Assembly: GCA_964019135.1 (NCBI GenBank)
Contig: OZ025248.1
Location: 12,221,574-12,285,573, forward strand
Origin: Arenicola marina
Taxonomy: Eukaryota > Annelida > Polychaeta > Arenicolidae
Direction: 5' to 3'
DNA: 64,000 nucleotides
Made by a program: the position numbers and the translations under genes
In this document: positions 46,401 to 64,000 of the stretch, piece after piece
Layout: each line of letters starts with the position of its first letter
Position numbering within the stretch: position 1 is the first letter of the stretch
Notes under the pieces: generated by a model
Seen by the model: the letters and a program-made list of their open reading frames with translations, nothing else
Told to the model about the DNA's origin: nothing
The model's database searches: none

Positions 46401-47708
46401 ACACCTCGACTCCGTAGAACAGCACCGCAGGGACATACGGCGTTTTGTTTCCAAACGCCGGAAAGAGGTTTGTGTAACCGCTAAATAAGCGAGTCGTAAA
46501 TTTAAAAGCAATATTATGGATAACCTGGTTGCTCCAATAAAATAACGCACTGTTTGTGTAAAAAAAAACGCGTAAAACGTGGTTAGCGTTGACTAGTACG
46601 ACACTTGTTGTGCTTACAATGTAATTATAAAGCGTTATTTTGTTATATAATCATAATGGGTTATTCTGTTTACAGTAATGTAAAATCGCACATTCATCAA
46701 AGATAGGATCTCTTTGGAAAAAACCAGTCTGTGATCCAGCGCTTTTTACTTCGAGTTATTTAGCCCTTTTATCCATCAGTTTAAGCCCAAAAGTAGTTTT
46801 CATCTTTTATTATCAAGAATAAATTACTAAGAGTAACTATTTGATTTAAGCGGACTATTAATATAAGTTAAGGCGAAAACGTTCTTGCTTTTACTCTGTC
46901 TACACACCTGAAGTTACTTCTCGTAAAGCTTCTCTGTAAAATATATCGGTTTCCAGAGACGCCACGAGGAGGCGAAAGAGTCGGCGGCGGCGTTGCTGGA
47001 GGACGATCGAGAGAGCCGCCAGCAGTTGCGTCGGCTGCGACAGGACGAACGCGACAAGGCAGAAGTCCGTCTGCAGGAGAAACTCAAGAGAAGAAAACAT
47101 GTGAGTGAATCGCGTTTGTGTTGTTGGTGGTGGTGTTTTTGGAGAGAAGATTGCATGATGATACCTTTTTTTTACGTTATCTTGCATATATAGGATGATA
47201 GAGAAATCTAAATCTATATAGTAAGAAATAGTTCATTATGTATGTTTTGATGAAAAAGACCAGGTTTATGTTTGAATGTTCCATACACGAAATCAACAAT
47301 GTTTTGCCGTTATCTACATTTACAAAACACGTCTTGAGGCTGAATATCATTTCCTGTAATCTTTTGTTTATAAAGGAAGGTAAATTAAACATGTTTCTAA
47401 ATGTTAATGTAATAAATTATTTGTTTATGGAGAATAATGAAAGACCTATGTTAATATTTAGCCTAAGTAAGATAGGACAATACGAACATAGCAACGGGCA
47501 TAAACACCCAACCTTCGATCCACCAAGTTGATAGCAGTACAATTTTGCAAAGAATTGTTATAATTTTCAGAAGAAATCTCACGACGAAAGTCCGGAACTC
47601 CCACCACCGAAACTTCCAAGCAAAAAAAAGCGAGGAGCAAAAAGCAACGGGTCCTCAGTCACACAGTTACCGATCAGCTACGAAAATGTCGAAGTAGCTG
47701 AGCGATAG
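34454..47708 (+). CDS. Large acylated coiled-coil protein with repeated helical modules (unrecognised family)
   Basis: Exons: 34454-35413, 36189-36359, 36682-36741, 37412-37577, 37759-37964, 38239-38301, 38491-38709, 39226-39339, 40215-40400, 45073-45147, 45345-45593, 46303-46467, 46957-47100, 47571-47708 (TAG). They give about 971 residues. All junctions are GT-AG and phase 0 except exon 4/5 (phase 1). The first exon (1-320) is low-complexity and begins MGNSCQC, a myristoylation/palmitoylation-type start. It carries NPGF (190-193), NPAF (224-227) and a PPPPL run (271-275). The rest is charged helix: about six or seven degenerate modules of 40-50 residues (exons 3-4, 7, 9, 11, 12, 13) of the type D[LF]RxLLxxYxxxQ then RxxExxxLxxxLxxKL, joined by acidic linkers. 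The C-terminus has a basic KKKRGAK patch. I infer a membrane-anchored scaffold; no enzymatic motif is visible and I do not recognise the family. Confidence 0.88.
36956..37354. mobile_element. 399-bp MITE with TTAA flanks (piggyBac-like)
   Basis: It lies in intron 3 of the coiled-coil gene. The inverted ends AGTTGCATGTCGAG(T/C)TC... match over 30 bp with one difference (36956-36985 and 37325-37354). TTAA stands directly outside both ends (36952-36955 and 37355-37358), the target duplication used by piggyBac elements. The interior is non-coding. The terminal bases are not the usual piggyBac CCY, so the superfamily is an inference. Confidence 0.75.
37970..38085 (+). mobile_element. Retroposon 3' end fragment (GGCCTGAAACACC family)
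   Basis: GTGCACAAAAACGGCCTGAA, then ACACCAATT and a (CATTT)n tail, lies in intron 5 of the coiled-coil gene. Related to 46000-46135 (+) and 21280-21345 (-). Short tandem tails differing between copies suggest retroposition. Confidence 0.45.
39128..39236 (+). repeat. Tandem duplication covering a 3' splice site
   Basis: GATTT(A/C)TATGAGTA...CTTAGCTTAACGGC occurs twice in a row, at about 39128-39180 and 39184-39236. Both copies contain a CTTAG acceptor. Only the second (AG at 39224-39225) leads into the open exon 8; the first would give an early in-frame TGA. Confidence 0.75.
39418..39679. mobile_element. 262-bp inverted-repeat MITE with TA flanks
   Basis: In intron 8 of the coiled-coil gene. 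The left arm (TACTACTCACAATTTGCTAA..., 39418 to about 39523) and right arm (about 39597-39679) are near reverse complements. TA lies directly outside at 39416-39417 and 39680-39681, consistent with a Tc1/mariner-type element. The left arm contains a 21-bp tandem duplication (AGATATCTGNGTGTATAACA...) that the right arm lacks. Confidence 0.75.
39735..39815 (+). mobile_element. SINE 3' end fragment
   Basis: ACTCTCCCTTCCTTCTCCCA, TTGACGCGATATGATCAAAA, GTGGTTAAAGCGTCCT and AACCAACGAACCAACC match the 3' body and tail of the tRNA-derived SINE. The head and promoter are absent. Confidence 0.7.
40450..44990. repeat. Intronic polypyrimidine array, 22-bp unit, about 200 copies
   Basis: The unit CCATCTCTCCCCTACTCTTC plus CT, with variants CTCTTCTT, CACCTACT and TGCCTC, fills intron 9 of the coiled-coil gene. 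The + strand is almost pure C/T. Higher-order repeats are visible, such as a 330-bp (15-unit) offset around 41341/41671 and an 86-bp unit repeated four times at about 44625-44975. The stop-free unit leaves a frame of about 1,540 codons open; it crosses the intron and exon 10 and is not coding. Confidence 0.95.
46000..46135 (+). mobile_element. Retroposon fragment (GTGGCCTAAAACACC family)
   Basis: TGTGCACAAAAGTGGCCTAA, then AACACCAACATG and a CATGT tandem tail, in intron 11 of the coiled-coil gene. The GTTGCCGTGCC word appears on both sides of the core. Confidence 0.45.
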
Positions 47709-49880
47709 AGAGATATTGCAAACGATATCTGCGACACCCGAAAACCAACGAGCGCATTTCACCTAATTCACAGGCAGCCATATCTTATGTGATCACTCGA
47801 GAAAGACTGTTGCCAACATGTAATAATGTGGAAGGTAAAAAAAAGATATGTCCACATGATTGTTCGTTCAACAAATATTCAATCTATCAGGATTTTGCTT
47901 TATAAAGTTACTCACCAGATTGCCTCATCTTCTTAGTGTTGACTATCTTAGGAATCTATGCTTTGTATTAAATTAATTTTGATCTTAAAGGAAAAAAAAG
48001 GCAATATCCAAATTTTGATGACGTAATAGAAGCCAACATGGTTTAACTACCGTTTAGTTTTTCGCACACACAATATATGTACATTAATGAAGCAAGGACT
48101 TAATATAATTTCCAGTTAAATTTAAACATCTATATGTCAGGGTAGATATTAATAATTATAGCAATAATAAACGAAAATATCTATCTATCTATTGTTGTAT
48201 GATCAGCTTTGAAATGTGGACATTATTTCGCGTGGCACACTCCTACACGTAGAAGATGCTCCTTCACTTCTCACAGTGTTATCTCTCTGTATTAAGTGGC
48301 TCATTCATCCTTAACGACTATCAGACTTTACACGCCATTGTCAGGTGTTAATGAAACATTTGCGTCAGCAAAGGAACCTCTGTGCCACAATATATTTATA
48401 TTTATGATCCGAGAAAGCGGATAATTGTAGGCTACTTGTAGCAGAATCACTGTGATGTACTCTCACTGGCTTATACTGGAAGAGATCTAAAGTCAATTGT
48501 TTCGTTGATGCATGCCTTCCGCGACGGGGAACTGCAGGACTTGTTATTCGCAATGTACATGTTACATCAAATGACGCGCGTTATTAAACACAATAACCAA
48601 GTTTATATAGGTTTATGTACTGCCTTTTAACCTGAATGTGTCATTATTTATCTTTATGTTTTGCTTCTACGAGAGCGAGAGATCGTCGGCTGACTTAAGG
48701 ATAACTTAATGTCTGATTTTAATATTCTGTAGTGCCTGTATGTTTTTTCCCATTATGTTAGATTTGTACAGCTTGGAAGAGACTTGACATTTGTATCACG
48801 TATTACTCACACTTATTATATTATTAATAGCGAGGAACAAACTCTTTGATTTAACGTACTGTTATCAGTGTTGGTGGAACTCTTGCCCAAGCGGCGTTGC
48901 TCTAAAAACTGTGGGACTTACCGTTCCTTGGTTGAGGTTCCGACTGCAGAACACATGATTAAAAATTAGGCTTTAAACCGTCACTTGAATGTTTGAACGT
49001 GAATATGGTAGATGGATGTATGGGATGGTGCCATGTGACGCAAAATCATAGCGCGATAGAACCCTAAAAAGTCCTCGGGGGGCGTTATGATACTGGCCCA
49101 CTCAACGACCGAGGCTTCATGTTTAGGTCTTTATTATATCAAGTTGGAGCTGAAGCACAGTGCGCTACCGACTCAGCTACGGAGACATTCATTGGCATTG
49201 CATCTCTTGCTGGGTGACATCCTTCGCTTGCTACACTGCAATAATTTGTATAGCATGTACATCGACACAATTTGTCAGATTTACGTCACTCATGATTATT
49301 GTTCGTATATGCATATATGTGTATTTATGTCCCTTTCACCAGGTTAATTGTTCTAAACAGTTATTAGTATACGGGTAACTAACTGCGTTCTATATATCAA
49401 ACAGTACTGATACGTGAATTAACCAACTCCCGATCTGAACAAAAAAAACTTACCTAATTCTGGCGCGTTAAAAGAGGCTTTCTTGTTACGTGGCTGAAAA
49501 ATGTTATACATTCAAGGAACCTTATAAACGACCGATGTTTTATTCAGTGTTTCAATCTGATACAGAGCTGATTATAACAGGTGATGGATTGACTGAAGAA
49601 AGAAATGCTTATATATGTGATCACGACACAAAGAAGTTGAAGTTGACATTCATGATTACCTAACCTTCGCGTAAAGTTTTACTTACTTTGTGTGATCAGA
49701 TCATCACTTTATATGATTAAATATTATGTAAACATGTGTCCATCGTCGTTTGAGATATTTATTTCCTGTTTATTGTTCATGGCGTATCCTGTAGGCCCGG
49801 CATTTCGGCTATCGGAAGGTCCAAGTAGTCTGTTAATCTAAGGTTGTTTAAATGTATTTAAACAATGTTTAAAGGCGTCA
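47709..49880 (+). other. 3' UTR of the coiled-coil gene and downstream DNA
   Basis: An AATAAA at 48166-48171 is a candidate polyadenylation signal about 460 bp after the stop. Beyond it nothing recognisable was seen. Confidence 0.35.
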
Positions 49881-49884
49881 TCGC

Positions 49885-50285
49885 AATCATCGCAACACGT
49901 ATATCAATTTTGTTTGGATGCTATTCTTCATGGTCCACTGCGCGGCTTGGAACTGCCGCAGTTCACCCTTAAATCGCGGCCCTCATCTCTCGTTCCACGC
50001 ATTTCCCCTGAAGGCTATCTCCAGTGTGAAGAGTTCCGTCCGCGAGATAACTTCCAGTTATAACGCGGCACCACATGAAGGGTCACAATATACGTCACTT
50101 GCTCTGGCAAAATGGCGCGCTGCTGGACATTGATGGGGGCGGGTTTCCTATCTCTTCTTTCCTTTCCTTTTCTCTTAACCAGTCGGCCGAAACGAAGCGT
50201 TAGCACTCGCCAATTTAATTTTAAAATGTACAATTTCGGTGCAGATCGCGATTAGATTAGGTTGGACACCCGCTTTAATGATAGG
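49885..50285 (+). repeat. Dispersed repeat, copy A (pair of 51433-51790)
   Basis: Shares with copy B, in the same order, CACTGCGCGGCTTGGAACTG / TACTGCGCGGCTTGGGACTG, AAATCGCGGCCCT, GGCAAAATGGCGC, AGTCGGCCGAAACGAAGCGT, CACTCGCCAATTTAATTTTA and CACCCGCTTTAAT. Same orientation, non-coding, family unknown. Confidence 0.75.
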
Positions 50286-51432
50286 TTTCCTCATATTATT
50301 TATTATTTATGAATAAAAAGTTTCACGCTGTAGACTAAATGGAAAAACTCCTATGTTTCAGCATAAGGAGGTATCACTATCCCTGCATGACATTTCACTT
50401 CACCGCTGTCGGTACAACTTCGACTAAGCGCACTACGTTTATGACAAAGATGCTACGGTCCGTTGGATTTTATTCGTGCCGACACAACCCGATTGTCCGA
50501 TCGAGATCGTCATATCTTTCATCTTTCATCCGTCTCAGTGTTTTTGGTGCGTAACTGCACAGTGATTGCAATTAATCCGCAAGTATAGTTAGGTCGACAA
50601 AGCACACTGGCACGCGGCCCCGTATGCCTTTAACAACGCCGTACGTATGTTTCTTTTGTCATAGATCAAAGAGAATATGCTTTTGTTACAGTCCGTATCT
50701 AAGTGCAATATCAGTTAATTAGTTAGTTATTAATCAGTTAATTATACCGGTAACTTGACCGTCACTTCGCCGTGTACTGTTCAGAAGCCGAATATTTTTT
50801 TGAAAGGAACAAATAAACTCCGATTTTTATCAGGTCATATAACGTGCCAACAATATACCCGTTGGCAAATGGCTTGTGCATGCGGGTGAAAGTCTCGTCG
50901 CAGCACGTGCATGGGGTCACAAACCATATGTCGTATCACAAAATGCAATAAAAAAAAGCTAGCTACTACATGAACTTGTTTTGTATCGAGTTATTTAAAG
51001 CAGAACTTGATATGAAAAAAGTTAAACAATGGTTTTTAAGGCCAGTACGGTTAAATATGACCCAGTGATGAAAATACGGATCGCTTTGCTAATACCGTCC
51101 CCTGGGCTACGCCCTATTAAAGGGAACCGCCAGCCTGGCCTCTAACGGTGCTTTACCGATTCATATAATACCCAATTGTCTATCCTACAAATTATAGAAT
51201 TTTCCGTTCTATCTGTAGCTCACAATAAAATTTAGAAGCGACCGCCAGGCACAATTTCACCGCCTGCCCAGGCGGCAGCCCTTTTTGAAGGCGTGTCCGC
51301 GATTAACCAATCAGGAAGCGATACTCTAATTTATGCAAACCGGAAACTGCGCCTATGGTGTGAGCAAAACAGGAGCGCGGGATAATCGCTAATATAAATA
51401 GCTGCGATTCTAACTCCAATCATGGCATTGTT
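50286..51432. other. Non-coding stretch between the two repeat copies
   Basis: No exon recognised. The segment near 51100-51350, with AAAGGGAACCGCCAGCCTGG, looks repeat-like but has no second copy in the window. Confidence 0.4.
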
Positions 51433-51790
51433 GCGGAGTCAATCGTCGCAAGACGTATATCAATTTGTTTAGACGGTACTTCTTCGTGAAAGACTAAGAT
51501 CTTGCGCTACTGCGCGGCTTGGGACTGCCGCTGTTCATCTGTAAATCGCGGCCCTGATCACTCTCTCCGCGAGTTATAACGTAAGGCGGTGCCACATTAA
51601 TAGTCACAATATGCATCACTGCTCCTGGCAAAATGGCGCTCTGCTTGACATTGCTAGGGGCGGGTTGCCTTAATTTTGTTCTCTTTACTAGTCGGCCGAA
51701 ACGAAGCGTTAACACTCGCCAATTTAATTTTAAGATGTGAACTTTCGGTGCAGATCGCGATTAAATTAGGTTGTACACCCGCTTTAATAG
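51433..51790 (+). repeat. Dispersed repeat, copy B (pair of 49885-50285)
   Basis: Shorter than copy A, lacking a segment of about 30-40 bp between the GCGGCCCT and CCGCGAG words. Otherwise collinear with many single-base differences, so the two insertions are not recent. Confidence 0.75.
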
Positions 51791-54460
51791 ACTATTAAGT
51801 AATAGGTAAAAAAACTAAGACGGGTGGCGTCAGCGGAGAAACTAAGTACGTGTACAACTAACTAATACACTAGTACCCGGATGTCGGCACATGTTATTTC
51901 CTGCTGCTTAATCGGTCGATAACCAGTTACTATAACAACAAACGCCCAAGATAAAGTAAAATAACTAACAGCTTGGAATTAGTTATCCGGCCTAAAGTCC
52001 TAAATTTCTTCACGTTACATATCCGTCGGTCATATATTTGCTTTGAGGATTTTCATGAAGACCGGCTGGCATGACACGTGCTCGGCCGTAGATGTGAGGC
52101 AGTGGCGGAGGGACAAGGCGGGAACCCAATCAGTGTAACACCTGCTTAGCTGGGCTATGACACCTTTTGTCTCTCCAAAGTCCTCTATTCCGTGTGGCCG
52201 CCACCCCGGGCCAATGCCCTGCCCTCCCTTCCCCGGGCCACCTCTTCCCCTTCTGGTCATCGATTGCTTGCTGCTATTGGCTGCCATACAGCCAGCCGCT
52301 ATGTGAGGCCCGTTAACATAACTGACGTGATGGTGTCCGGTAATTGGTTGGTGTGGGTGGGTCTACCCTGAAGGGGGTATAAATGTTTTCCCTTTAATTC
52401 TGACCTTCATTATCCCAACATGCCAAACTCTCATACTTATGGCCGAAGCTGTAGCTTTATATGAATGCTAGATTCCTTTTCTCCATCTCTCCTGCAATAT
52501 CGAAGACAACATTCTACAGTCAATGCATAGCACCGGTACGTTTGACAATGATTTAAAAAAAGTATTGGGTGTTTTTGCGTATCGTTGCATGTAAAGAAGG
52601 CAGATGCATGCTCCTACTAATGTGAAATAATCAGTGTACTATGGATGAATTGATGAAAATGACGATCGATCAAGCAATTACTCCGACGATCATTTAACAT
52701 GTTATTATCACCTAATCAAACCAACACGTAATTATAAATATTTGTAAATATGTGGGGATGTCCGGGTTACAATTGGCAGCACTATATATACATGTAACTA
52801 TGGATAATACGACAATTTGATCAAATGATAGATAATTTCATCGGTGAACTCTAATTCTCCCTCGCTGCACCTGGGGTGCTGCATGCATGCCTGCACGGCT
52901 GCATGAGTCACTGTTCACGCTTTATCTGAGGGTATTTCACAGGCTGCCATAGTAGACCAAGGTAACGCACGTTATAACGCGATAGTCCGTCTCGCATCTG
53001 ATTCCCTTGTGTAATTTGTTTGTATCGGCGAGTGAAATATTGATGCAATTAAAGCCATCGATAGTAATTATCCTGAACTCCGTCCACGCAAGTCGATTCG
53101 ATACGAATGTCTATTTATCGACGGCTGGGCCGGACAGCAGGCGCCATGCCATGTTAGGCAAAGGGGCAAACTGAGCTATATCTCTACGAGCAAGCGGGCG
53201 AGAATCTTCGATTTTCCTCCGCGGGAGCTCTCAGAACACAGGCCTGACTTGTGAGACCCTGGACAAATCCTGGGACAGATCCATCTTTGGCATGATTTAG
53301 AAAGAACACGGATACGACGGAATATATACCAAGAGGCCGCAATACTGAGGTGAATATCGGCTCTAGACACTGCCCATGCAGTACCAGTAAAGCGGACTTT
53401 CTGCTCCATAGCTATTCATATGTTATGCTTGTACAGTTGTGAAGTGCATATGTTAGTTAGAATTATATGAACGATGCACGAACGATTGTTTCATGCTATA
53501 TATCAGTGGGCCTATATATATACATCATGAGTCATATATCATATATATATTATACTTCTCCGAACTCAGGTTGCATTCAGCACCTCCTGATTAACAAATG
53601 GCCGGCTTCAGTTGTATCTATCCATGTAAATATAAATTACAGGCGCAATGACTGATATTGATAGATTGATAGACGTTTGTCAAACATTCTCAAAAACCTC
53701 GTCAAAGGGCCAATTTCATGGTAATAGGTGAACCGATTTATTCGAGCAGGTGCGCGCGGTGAAAAGGCGACCTTGACATTGCCACGGTTTATTCGCATGG
53801 TAACCGGTGGGGTGCCTGGCTGAAGATGTGCTTTATCATGTTGTTCCGGATGTTTACATGAATTTAGGAGAGATAGAACCGTCCCTGTCCCCAAATTCTG
53901 ATGGCGAAAGACGTCGCAATGCCGAGAAAAGATCAAATTATCAGAAATCGCTCAAAGACAATGCTCGAAAGTCAAGATAAACTTGCTTCATGTCGAGACC
54001 GAAGAAAACTTGTCGAAAAGTGCTTTGTTGATGTTGTTTTCATGCATCAGTGACATTGCCCTACTTTTAGTTTTACGATGCCACCACTCTTACCCTGAAA
54101 TCGAATTTAAGTCGGTATTAACTTATTTGGCAGGGTACTTATGTGATTTTCCAAGCAGAGTGTAGGAATTCAATGAACATGCCCCGTGGACCTAATTCCA
54201 CCGGCGCGACTGACAGTGGCGGGTCTGGGCGTGTTAACGACGTCGATGGGTCTGATCAGGACCGGTGGGTCCAAACGCCCACACAGCCAATGCCGAGAGG
54301 GTGTTAATAACATTCACAGCTCTGAAAACAGGAGCATATGACACCTCATTCTCAGATGTGACTGTTCCAAATAACAACCAAATGGATTATTAATATGAAG
54401 ATTGAACATTGTTACTGTGATCTGTTAGTGTGAATAACAAGGTTGAGCTGGCAGCTGAGA
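51791..54460. other. Non-coding stretch upstream of KIF24
   Basis: No exon of a recognised family. A 40-codon frame from ATG 53858 has charged, K/R-rich content but no support. TA-rich simple sequence lies near 53510-53555. Confidence 0.4.
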
Positions 54461-54607
54461 ATATATAAGGTAGGCAGAGTCAGTGAGATGACATTCCAGT
54501 CTTGTTTCTCATGGAGGTGACATCATATTGACTGATTGTCTAATATAGTTATTATTGATCTTCTTGTAATCTTTTGAATAAAAAAGCAGTAATTTACAGC
54601 TTATGTG
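54461..54607 (+). promoter_or_regulatory. Probable KIF24 TATA box and 5' UTR exon
   Basis: ATATATAAGG at 54461-54470 is a good TATA box. About 140 bp downstream is a strong donor (ATGTG|GTAAGT, GT at 54608), and 54709-54728 is a good acceptor ahead of the first coding exon. A transcript starting near 54490 with a short untranslated exon and a 121-bp intron fits well. Inferred from signals only. Confidence 0.5.
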
Positions 54608-54785
54608 GTAAGTTAATATAATTAACAGTTTTATTTATATATACTTAATTATTATTAATAACATTGTCTACGTAGTAAATTTAATTGATTCTATCATTAT
54701 TTTTACAAATGTTTTCTTTTCATTTCAGCTTGAAAATCTCAAGTCTTCTCAATTTGGCTTGGAAGATCTCTTGCAAACAACAACT

Positions 54786-61138
<6,353 letters not shown>

Positions 61139-62942
61139 AGCTTCTGCACCGGGCGACACCATTTCCCTAATAGCGATAGATCACTGAATATACAGGTGCA
61201 ACTGCCACTTCGTACCCCAAAGGGTCGCCGTGCATCGACATTTTTGTCGTCTCGTACCAAGGACGAATCGTAACTGAACAGCATAACGCCCCCATGTGAG
61301 AACAGGATCATGACGATAACGTCGCAATCGTCTCTTGCGCTGAATCCGATTTGCTGCCCAATTTCTGTCGATTATCCGACCTTATTACTTCTACGAGAAG
61401 TATTAATTGTATATGTTTTGATGAACTGATGTCACAAATCTCTTCTTGTTTTGCCAAATGGTGCTAAGATTACGTGTGATATTTATTTAACGCGTTTATT
61501 ATAATGCAGTGGGCCAATTTGTCAACTAAAAACTGTTTAAAGCTTAAACAACTTTGTTTTGCTTCCTATGTGAGTATTTAAGTTATGACTTTGGGTACAC
61601 GTAAGAAGTGTGCCGACTAATTCGTTATTGTTGTTTCACATTGACTTCTTAATGTAAGTCTTATATATTTTTATTATCTATCCGATCTGGTACCTATTTT
61701 GTTACCGTTTCAACGCCTTTGTCCAGTCTTGTTGCAAACAGGAAATAACTTCCACACTATGATGACAATGTTGTTGAAATATATTGCTTTTTGTTGTCAG
61801 TGGTGAATGTACCAAACAAAGCTCTCTTTGCTCCGGCAAATCCATGCAAATAAACATACAACGATGCGACAAACACGTGTTATTATTGACCTCTCTGAGC
61901 CAGATGCTTGTCATTTATTGCAAACTTCTTATCTTCTCTGCCAGAAGTCATTCCGGATTACTTGAGTAATTTAATTTGCGTCAGTTTACACGAATACTCC
62001 CTCCCACCATCTAAGCTTGGTTTGTTTACCACGGCACCAGATGGCGGCTCTCGTCAGGACAAAGGTTAATGCACGTGACGGATATTTTACTTGACTCTCG
62101 CCTGCAGAAAGCAATCACACTTAAATTGATCCTCGCAGAATAATGTAAGGATCAGATTACGAAAACAACGACTTACGTGGTCTCCGCAGAGTTCAACTGC
62201 TGGGCGGTCAGTCCACCAGGGAGCAAGTTCTACCGACACCGGGTATCTAGGATGTGGTTTTATGGCCCTTCACAGTGTTCAAGGTGTCGAACACGCTTCG
62301 TTCTGTCACAGTCTGCAAGTGAGCATGTGGTATCGATGATTTTCAAATTTGGAATGTGGCCCCCCTCCTCAGTATTAAGTCAAATTCACTCAAGGAGGAA
62401 GGATTTATTTACCGTATCAGAGTTAAAAGACATATATGGTGTAAATTGTGTCCATTAATTTATGGTTTTTAACAAACATTAAATTAAAGCCCCCATAATC
62501 GTTGCGAACAAAACATAAAAGGATCATTTGTATGAATGTGTCCGGTTGCGGGGTGGTGGGGGGGGGTGGGGTCTTACATTTCACGCACGGATACTTGCAC
62601 CTTGTGACGCAGATTTAATTTTGCAGATAGATACACTCGATTTGGATCACTTGTTAAAATGAATTAATACAGTGACAAATGAGAACATTTGTAATTTATA
62701 TTGAAAATCGCGGTCACTTGAATTCGGATGACGGTGGAAGGGGGATGACATGTATATTGTAGATTTTAATCTCTTGTGTTGTCATATATTTAACTTCCTA
62801 TTTATTTGACAAATATTTAGCTATCTGAGGCGGCGTGGATCTCCCCCAGGTGGCAAATTGGTGGAACCCCCGGTCACAATTTTATTAAGAGTCCCCTACC
62901 CCGTTAGAAGTTTCAATGGACCCCCACCTCCCTCTTTTCAAA
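61139..62942 (+). other. KIF24 3' UTR and downstream DNA
   Basis: An AATAAA at 61849-61854 is a candidate polyadenylation signal about 710 bp after the stop. The rest, including a poly-G run near 62555-62570, shows no gene or known repeat. Confidence 0.35.

Positions 62943-64000
<1,058 letters not shown>

Noticed and set aside
53858-53980. 40-codon charged frame upstream of KIF24
   Set aside because: Too short, no family resemblance and no convincing splice sites.

Overview
The window is metazoan nuclear DNA. Its genes carry many short GT-AG introns, it holds tRNA-derived SINEs and small inverted-repeat transposons, and it has about 12 kb of minisatellite arrays. The proteins (TMEM43, a SAM-domain KIF24 kinesin, a large acylated coiled-coil protein) and the repeat style suggest a marine invertebrate such as a lophotrochozoan or lancelet. 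I cannot name the species from sequence alone.

Layout, all genes on the + strand. (1) 3621-9301: TMEM43 in 11 visible exons, with a probable non-coding first exon upstream. Its introns hold a SINE-bearing composite element and a G-rich MITE. (2) 9302-34453: about 25 kb with no gene I can support. It contains SINE copies, a 602-bp palindromic element flanked by TA, and a minisatellite cluster of three large arrays (36-bp units at 21.3-22.7 kb, 28-bp units at 23.3-25.2 kb, 23-bp units at 26.75-30.7 kb). The last has a duplicated 1,195-bp block and sits between two pieces of an older 25-bp array. (3) 34454-47708: a 14-exon gene for a protein of about 971 residues that I do not recognise. It has a probably myristoylated and palmitoylated N-terminus, two NPxF motifs and six or seven degenerate helical modules. 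Its ninth intron holds a 4.5-kb pure polypyrimidine array of 22-bp units, and other introns hold two small MITEs. (4) 47709-54460: no gene seen, one dispersed repeat present twice. (5) 54461-61138: KIF24 in 10 coding exons plus a probable TATA box and 5' UTR exon. (6) 62943-64000: a partial copy of KIF24, with one motor exon nearly intact and the later part of the copy replaced by a palindromic repeat, running off the window.

The genes show no operon-like or pathway link. TMEM43 is a nuclear-envelope/ER membrane protein, KIF24 is a centriolar kinesin-13 that restrains cilium formation, and the middle gene is unknown. All long open frames inside the tandem arrays are by-products of stop-free repeat units and are not annotated as genes. 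I recognised no retroviral, LTR or other virus-like fossil.
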